Source: Posidonia oceanica
Lineage: Eukaryota; Streptophyta; Magnoliopsida; Alismatales; Posidoniaceae
Reading direction: 5' to 3'
DNA: 64,000 bases
Assembly: GCA_037176725.1 (NCBI GenBank)
Contig: JAZBRS010000050.1
Span: forward strand, 11,860,001 to 11,924,000
The notes beneath the pieces were generated by a model. It was not told the origin of the DNA. It was given only the letters and a program-made list of their open reading frames with translations, and ran no database searches. This document shows, piece after piece, positions 58,449-64,000 of the stretch. Position 1 is the first letter of the stretch; each line of letters begins with the position of its first letter. A program made the translations under genes and the position numbers.

Positions 58449-59927
58449 TACGCTGATTTGCAGAGGGACAGGCAGATAGCTGCAGAAACTTGAAAGTACC
58501 TGCTATCAATAAACAGTCAGATCTTGCAGGCACATAATCACTGATAGCAAGCAGAAATTGAGACTGAAAATGTAGTTCCATATGCATCTAGGCAAAGTGA
58601 TAACAGAACATAGCGATTGAGCACTGATAAGCAGGGGGATTCTGCAGCAGCCTTGCGGGCATGGGGGCGAAGGTCGGTAGGAAATCTGGACCAGCGCAGC
58701 TTGAGTGTCGCCGATGCGCTCTACTGGGGAGGAGTACTGTCTCAGGGCCAAAGCGCGTTGCAGAGCGGGAGAGGTTGATGGCAGAGGAAAGGAATGAAAG
58801 AGGATGTATGTATGCATGATGCAGGTGATATGCTTATGAAGATGAGTAGTATGCTTAGATGGATGAGTATGCTTGAATGGATGGATATGCTTGGGTGGAT
58901 GCTTGAGTGCCCTCAGCGTACGGAGTGCTTTGGTGCCTGCTGCAGAGGAAGAGAGTGGTCCTTGACTCACTGGGCCCTACTCAGACCCTCGGCTTATTGG
59001 TGGCGCTCCGGAATAGGTTGTTGGCATTATGGGTGGTGATGTGGTGAGGATAGGCCACTGGCCGCACTCTCAAGACCTACACCTATTCTTTCAGCTCTCT
59101 TTTTTTTTGAAAGGTTTCTCCCTCATAGGTATGCAGTCTTTCTCTGCCCCTAGCTAGGAGAAGGTATGTGTTTGCTCTTGGGGGGATGTGGTAGACCCCT
59201 TTTTCAGGCTTGACATGCTGGGGGTCTCTAGTAAAGTATGGGGGATAACGATGCCTGTGTTTTTTGGGCTACCTTTGCCCTTTTTCTTCTTCTTTTTTTT
59301 TGTTTTGCTTGCTTTTCTCCTTTTTTTTTTGTTTCTGTTCTATCTCTTTTTTTCTTTCTTTTTTTTGCTTGATCTTTTTTCCTCTTTTTTTTCAGGCTTT
59401 TGCTATCCCCATTCTGGTGGCAAAAGAAGGGTGCTTGAATTGTGATGGATTTAGGCTTTGGGTCTGCTATGTGATGGGTAGAAGGAGCAGGGTTAGACTG
59501 CACACCCCTATCTCTAGGGCCGGCTTCTGTCTTCGTCTTCTGTTCCTTGGAGGTGCCCAAACCTAGATGTCTATTCTCACTCTTTTTTTTTCAAGCTCAC
59601 ATCCTAACATTTTTTCTCCCTCAGAGGTGTATGTCCTTGTAAGATTGGGCAGTTCGCCTGTCCTTTTTGGTGGTGGCTCCCTCACTTGCTAAGACATCTG
59701 AGTAGTGCCAGGTGAGGCAGGGTGACTCTTTCCAGAGCAGGCAAGCACTTCCGGTTGTCATCACCGGGCAGAAGATGCGATGTTTGAGAGGATGACGATG
59801 ACACTTTGAAAAGAAAGAATGCAAGAGTTGAAAGGATGACGATGATGATTTGAAGTAGAGTTGAAGCAAGAAGGCGAGAATGCAAGTGTAGGTGGGAGAA
59901 GGGCATCTGCAACGGGGCCGCTTTTGG
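58449..59927 (-). other. Spacer between pol and the extra ORF
   Basis: About 1.5 kb with no gene I can support. Contents on the plus strand: a degenerate GGATGGATATGCTTG-type repeat (about 58805-58910), T runs at 59100-59109 and 59582-59591, and a pyrimidine tract of about 120 bp (59278-59398), which reads as a purine tract in the element's sense. A minus-strand ORF at 58506-58970 is mostly a histidine/lysine-rich translation of the ATGG repeat. Confidence 0.6.
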
Positions 59928-62900
59928 CTACTGATAGTATTTCTTCAGATAGCAGAGGTTGACGGGCTCAGACTGCTCGACCTGGTCCATATCCTCAAGG
60001 GTTACAGTGCCTCCCGAAAAGATCTGCTTGACCACAAAGGGGCCACGCCAATTGGGTCGGAATTTCCCTCGACCGTCAGGCAAATGAACGGCACGCAAGA
60101 CAAGGTCCCCTAACTGGAAGCTTCTGGGCTGGACCTTCTTCAAGAATGCTCTGGCCATCCGCTTCTGATAGCAGTGAGCGTTGTGCATGGCTTGCAATCT
60201 GCGCTCATCAATCAAGTTTAGTTGGACGCAGCGGTCTTCGACCCATTCTGCTTCTTCCAACTCAGCTTCCCGCAGGATTCGCAGGGAGGGGATCTCCACT
60301 TCAACAGGTAACACCGCTTCCATGCCGTACACCAGAGAGTACGGGGTGGCTCCTGTAGAGGTCCGGATTGATGTCTTGTACGCCCAGAGCGCGTACGGGA
60401 GCTTGTTGTGCCAATCCTTGTGGATTTCTGCCATTTTCTTTAGGATCTTGACAATGTTCTTGTTTGCAGATTCCACTGCTCCGTTCATCTGAGGCCGATA
60501 GGGCGAGGATCGATGGTGCTTGATCTTGAGACTTTGCAGGTATTCTTCGATCCTTTTGGCAATGAAGTTTGAGCCGTTATCAGAGATGACAGAGTGCGGG
60601 ACCCCATATCGGGCAACAATATTGTTTCTGATAAATTTTTCTGTTGCCACAGCGGTGACTGTCTTGTAAGAGGCTGCTTCCACCCACTTGGTAAAGTAAT
60701 CGATCGCTACCAGAATGTAACGATGACCATTTGAAGCAGCAGGGTGGATGGCGCCAATGACATCGATCCCCCAGATGGAGAAAGGCCATGGCGAAGACAT
60801 GTTGTGCAGCTGATGCGGAGGGGCCTTGATGAAGTTACCATGGATTTGACAGTTGTGGCATCTACGCACGAACCGGCAGCAGTCGGCTTCCATGGTCTGC
60901 CAGAAATAACCTTGCAGCATGATCTTCTTGGCCAGGAGGACGCCGTTCATATGCGGGCCACAGGTCCCCGCATGCACTTGTAGCATCAGCGTGTCAGCCT
61001 CCGATTTGTTCAGGCAGCGCAGTAGCATCTGATTGTATGACCTTCTGTACAGCTGCCCGGCCCCTAACACATATTTTGACGCCAGACGCGCCAAAGTCCT
61101 CTTGTCTGTTGCCGTGGTATCAGGAGGAAAGCTACCAGACTCCAGAAAAGACTTTATGTCTTGATACCAGGGCTGCCCCTCTGCGGGATCCGCTTCCTCT
61201 ATGCTCATGCAGTATGCAGGCTGTTCAATGCCAGTGACTGATACATCCACAGTGCTGTCTTCTGAAATGGTGAGCCAGGATGCCATAGTTGCTAGTGCGT
61301 CTGCATACGCGTTCTTTGCTCTGTTCAAGTACGTGAAGCGGATGCTCTTGAATTTTTCCATCAGCCTCAGCAGGTGTTCGTGATACGGCACAAGCTTGGG
61401 ATCTTTTTTCTTCCAATCGCCGTTCACTTGAGAAATTACCAGCATGGCATCACCGTGCACATGCAGCTTCTGCGCCTCATGCTCGAGGGCGACTTTCAAC
61501 CCCAGGATGCACGCTTCGTACTCTGCTTCGTTGTTTGTGCAGGTGAAAGTCAGCTTCCTTGCGAAAGGAGTCATCTGTCCTTGGGGCGTGGTCAGCACTG
61601 CGCCTACGCCTCGGCCCCTCTTGTTGACTGCACCATCAAAGTAGAGCAGCCATTCCTCTGCTTCTTCAGGATCTTTCTGCTCAGAGTCCTCCATTGCAAA
61701 GAGAATGTCTTCATCAGGAAACTGCGTCTGGAGGGGTTGGTATTCAGGCAGGGGGAGGTCAGCAAGATGGTCTGCCATTGCTTGACCCTTCATGGACTTT
61801 TGTGTGACAAAGGTGATGTCGTACTGGGACAATAACACCTGCCACTTAGCACATCTGCCCACCATGGCCGGCTTCTGAAAGAGGAATTTGATAGGATCAT
61901 GCCGGCATAAGAGCTGTACTGGGTATGCCATCAAGTAGTGCCTCAGCTTCTGTGCAGCCCAGACAAGTGACAAGCAAGTCTTCTCTAGTGTTGTGTACCT
62001 GGCTTCACATTCATTAAATTTCTTGCTCAGGTAGTAGATGGTGCGCTCCTTTCTACCAGATTCGTCATGTTGGCCCAAGACGGTGCCCATGGAATGCTGC
62101 GTGGTAGAAAGGTAGAGAAGCAAGGGTCTCCCCGGCGTAGGCGGGACCAGGACAGGAGGCTTGATCAACAGCTGCTTGATCTTGGCAAATGCAGCCTGAC
62201 ACTCCTCGCTCCAGTGAATCTGCGCATTCTTCCTCAAGAGCTTGAAAATGGGTTCACAGATGGGCGTAAGCTGTGCAATGAAGCGACTGATATATTGTAA
62301 ACGCCCAAGCAGACTTCTGACTTCCTTTTCAGTCCTAGGGGGTGGCATGTCCACGATGGCTTGTGCTTTCAACGGGTCCACCTCAATCCCCCTTTGGCTA
62401 ACAATGTAGCCGAGCAATTTGCCAGAAGATACCCCGAATATGCACTTCTTGGGATTCAGGCGCAGCTTGTACTTCCGTAGACGGTCAAAGAGCTTTCTGA
62501 GACAGGCAAGATGATCCTCGGGCTCTTTGGTTTTGGCAATCATATCGTCTACATAGACCTCCACTTCTTGGTGCATGAGGTCATGGAATAGCGCAGTCAT
62601 GGCCCTCTGATAGGTTGCACCAGCATTCTTCAGGCCGAACGGCATGACTTGGTAGCAGAAGACTCCCCAAGGGGTGATGAATGAAGTCTTTTCCATGTCT
62701 TCTTCTGCCATCTTGATCTGATTGTATCCAGAGAAGCCGTCCATGAAGGAGAGCATTTTGTGGCCCGCTGTATTGTCGACTAGGACGTCAATGTGGGGCA
62801 ATGGAAAGTCGTCCTTGGGACTCGCCTTGTTCAGGTCCCTATAGTCGATGCAGATCCGGATTCGGCCATCTTTCTTGGGCACAGGTACAATGTTTGCCAG

Positions 62901-63998
62901 CCATTCAGGATAAAGAACGACCTTCAGAAAGTTGACTCCCAGCTGCTTCATTATCTCTTCTTTGATCATGAGCAGCCACTGCGGTCGCCATCTTCTTAGC
63001 TTCTGCTTTACTGGCTTGGCATCTGGATTTAATGGCAGATTGTGCACCACTATCTCTATGTCAAGGCCGACCATATCTTCATAACTCCAGGCGAAGACAT
63101 CCGCATATTCTTTCAGGAATGCGATGAATTCTGCTCGAGCCTGGGCGGACAGTTGGGCACTGATGCAAACTTCTCTGACTTCCTCAGCTGTGCCAATGTT
63201 AACAACCTCCGTTTCTTCTTCAACATGGAGGTTGGGGCCTTCTGGGTCGTCGTCATAGGGCCGGAACTCGGGCAAAGGTTCGTCAGTCTCATCCATGTCC
63301 GTATCATCCTCTTCTCCATAAGCAATAAGTTCTGAGAGGATCTCTTTCTCAAAAGAAGGACTTGTGATGTCGAAAGAGTGCATGCGTTCTGCTGTTTGGC
63401 CCTGGTGACGCTTCAGGATGGTCACGCTTACTCGAGTATTCTTGTAGCTTCGGTGCGCGACCTCCGTCCCAGCAACTCCTTCTACTGTTTGCTCTGGCCT
63501 GACTGACTCTGTTGAGTGCTCTGCCGATTCTGCTGAGGGCTCAACTAACTCTGCTGCTGATACTGCTGACTGCTCTGCTGACTGTGCTGCTGAGGCTGCT
63601 GAGGCATTCTGCTCTGCTGCTGCTGCATCTACTGTTGATGCTTCCCCCTCTAGGCCTTCTAGTGTGCTCGTGGAGGATATGCCGGACTGGCGGCTGATCT
63701 GGTTATTGCCGCTCGATGCATTGCTCAAGTGAGGCATGGGTTGCACAAACCACCTAGACCCGCCTTCTGGTTGAAGAGTGATGAGCTCATCTGGTCTAGG
63801 GGAGTCCGGCGCTGCTGAGTCTTCTAGGACCTTGATAGAAGCATGGTCCTCTTGCAGAGGAGGATCCGTAACTACGGCTTTTCCTTTCCTTTTTGCAGCT
63901 TGATGGTCTGCCAGGTCTTCTGCTATTGACTTGATCTGTTCTTGATAGAGTAGCTCTAAGTCGGCCATCCAAGAATCGACCTGGGCTTCTATCGCCAC
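59928..63998 (-). CDS. pol: Ty3/gypsy (Tat/Ogre) pol polyprotein: RT, double RNase H, integrase; N-terminus outside window
   Basis: An open frame of 1356 codons ending with TAG at 59928 and still open at the edge. Its first codon here is GTG, so the true start is beyond 64000. Residues 1-250 are a linker with an Ala/Ser/Glu-rich stretch (about 120-165). Reverse transcriptase covers about 325-560, with FMDGFSGYNQI (Asp 420) and the YVDD motif (482-485). A first RNase H (about 595-750) has Ser 631 where the catalytic Asp is expected, so it is probably inactive. A second RNase H (about 780-905) keeps D788, E824, D850 and D900. Integrase follows: zinc-binding H1009, H1016, C1047 and C1050; catalytic D1079, D1140 and E1176 (35 residues between the last two); and a C-terminal WRGPF motif near 1317. 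No chromodomain is seen. The degenerate-plus-active RNase H pair marks the Tat clade. The protein copies the element RNA to DNA and inserts it in host chromatin. No frameshift or stop interrupts it. Protease and gag must lie upstream. Confidence 0.95.
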   Translation of the reverse strand: MAIEAQVDSWMADLELLYQEQIKSIAEDLADHQAAKRKGKAVVTDPPLQEDHASIKVLEDSAAPDSPRPDELITLQPEGGSRWFVQPMPHLSNASSGNNQISRQSGISSTSTLEGLEGEASTVDAAAAEQNASAASAAQSAEQSAVSAAELVEPSAESAEHSTESVRPEQTVEGVAGTEVAHRSYKNTRVSVTILKRHQGQTAERMHSFDITSPSFEKEILSELIAYGEEDDTDMDETDEPLPEFRPYDDDPEGPNLHVEEETEVVNIGTAEEVREVCISAQLSAQARAEFIAFLKEYADVFAWSYEDMVGLDIEIVVHNLPLNPDAKPVKQKLRRWRPQWLLMIKEEIMKQLGVNFLKVVLYPEWLANIVPVPKKDGRIRICIDYRDLNKASPKDDFPLPHIDVLVDNTAGHKMLSFMDGFSGYNQIKMAEEDMEKTSFITPWGVFCYQVMPFGLKNAGATYQRAMTALFHDLMHQEVEVYVDDMIAKTKEPEDHLACLRKLFDRLRKYKLRLNPKKCIFGVSSGKLLGYIVSQRGIEVDPLKAQAIVDMPPPRTEKEVRSLLGRLQYISRFIAQLTPICEPIFKLLRKNAQIHWSEECQAAFAKIKQLLIKPPVLVPPTPGRPLLLYLSTTQHSMGTVLGQHDESGRKERTIYYLSKKFNECEARYTTLEKTCLSLVWAAQKLRHYLMAYPVQLLCRHDPIKFLFQKPAMVGRCAKWQVLLSQYDITFVTQKSMKGQAMADHLADLPLPEYQPLQTQFPDEDILFAMEDSEQKDPEEAEEWLLYFDGAVNKRGRGVGAVLTTPQGQMTPFARKLTFTCTNNEAEYEACILGLKVALEHEAQKLHVHGDAMLVISQVNGDWKKKDPKLVPYHEHLLRLMEKFKSIRFTYLNRAKNAYADALATMASWLTISEDSTVDVSVTGIEQPAYCMSIEEADPAEGQPWYQDIKSFLESGSFPPDTTATDKRTLARLASKYVLGAGQLYRRSYNQMLLRCLNKSEADTLMLQVHAGTCGPHMNGVLLAKKIMLQGYFWQTMEADCCRFVRRCHNCQIHGNFIKAPPHQLHNMSSPWPFSIWGIDVIGAIHPAASNGHRYILVAIDYFTKWVEAASYKTVTAVATEKFIRNNIVARYGVPHSVISDNGSNFIAKRIEEYLQSLKIKHHRSSPYRPQMNGAVESANKNIVKILKKMAEIHKDWHNKLPYALWAYKTSIRTSTGATPYSLVYGMEAVLPVEVEIPSLRILREAELEEAEWVEDRCVQLNLIDERRLQAMHNAHCYQKRMARAFLKKVQPRSFQLGDLVLRAVHLPDGRGKFRPNWRGPFVVKQIFSGGTVTLEDMDQVEQSEPVNLCYLKKYYQ

Positions 63999-64000
63999 TC

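Larger units (their letters stand above)
48454..64000 (-). mobile_element. Ogre-like Ty3/gypsy retrotransposon 2, 3' part (minus strand)
   Basis: Read right to left: pol (entering from the window edge), spacer, plant-mobile-domain-like ORF, long repeat-rich 3' untranslated region, polypurine tract and complete 3' LTR. The order, the dual RNase H, the LTR of nearly 6 kb and the extra ORF fit the Tat clade (Ogre and relatives) of Ty3/gypsy. The two ORFs are intact, suggesting a fairly young copy. Gag, protease, primer binding site and 5' LTR must lie beyond 64000. Confidence 0.92.

Noticed and set aside
58506..58970. 154-codon minus-strand ORF with a His/Lys-rich stretch
   Set aside because: It mostly translates a degenerate ATGG-type repeat, has no domain, and lies in the spacer. 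It might overlap an untranslated exon but is not supported as a gene.
59228..59560. 110-codon Lys-rich minus-strand ORF
   Set aside because: Translation of the purine tract at 59278-59398.

Overview
This window is plant nuclear DNA, apparently heterochromatin. Two things show this: a 42 kb satellite array, and two giant Ty3/gypsy LTR retrotransposons of the Tat/Ogre type. Those elements have LTRs of about 5.8 kb, a primer binding site matching the 3' end of plant tRNA-Arg, a pol with two consecutive RNase H domains, and an extra ORF resembling the plant mobile domain. I cannot place the species; a flowering plant, probably a eudicot, is the most I can support. I see no ordinary host gene, tRNA, rRNA or CRISPR array.

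Layout. (1) 1-42218 is an uninterrupted array of a 50-bp satellite, roughly 840 monomers. It is organised at several scales: a 2650-bp repeat at the left, a roughly 2.3-kb repeat present three times, a 1154-bp tandem duplication, and a 12.4-13.5 kb segment present twice (about 5361-18885 and 27089-39487). Most monomer variants look like CpG decay. (2) 42219-48453 is the 5' end of a plus-strand retroelement inserted in the satellite: a full 5' LTR (42219-47951), the tRNA-Arg primer binding site (47953-47970) and about 480 bp of leader. (3) From 48454 to the right edge is a second, minus-strand member of the same family, probably inserted into the leader of the first. It is read right to left: pol (from beyond the edge to 59928), a spacer, a plant-mobile-domain-like ORF (58448-57246), a repeat- and hairpin-rich 3' untranslated region (57245-54311), the polypurine tract (54310-54296) and the 3' LTR (54295-48454). 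Its gag, protease, primer binding site and 5' LTR lie beyond 64000.

How the parts work together. Pol (reverse transcriptase, degenerate and second RNase H, integrase) copies and integrates the element RNA. The binding site primes minus-strand DNA synthesis and the polypurine tract primes the plus strand. The extra ORF has no known role in the cycle. The 3' untranslated region carries a 36-bp minisatellite, a degenerate 113-bp repeat and more than 20 small inverted repeats, some with compensatory changes between their arms. Such tandem repeats in Tat elements are a known seed for satellite DNA, but I see no direct homology between them and the neighbouring 50-bp satellite.

Most interesting: the covarying micro-hairpin array and the duplicated three-arm structured module in the 3' untranslated region; an 85-bp box identical in two otherwise diverged LTRs; exon-like conserved blocks with splice-donor motifs inside the LTRs; the plant-mobile-domain ORF downstream of integrase; and the nested duplication history of the satellite. 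All identities quoted are by eye.
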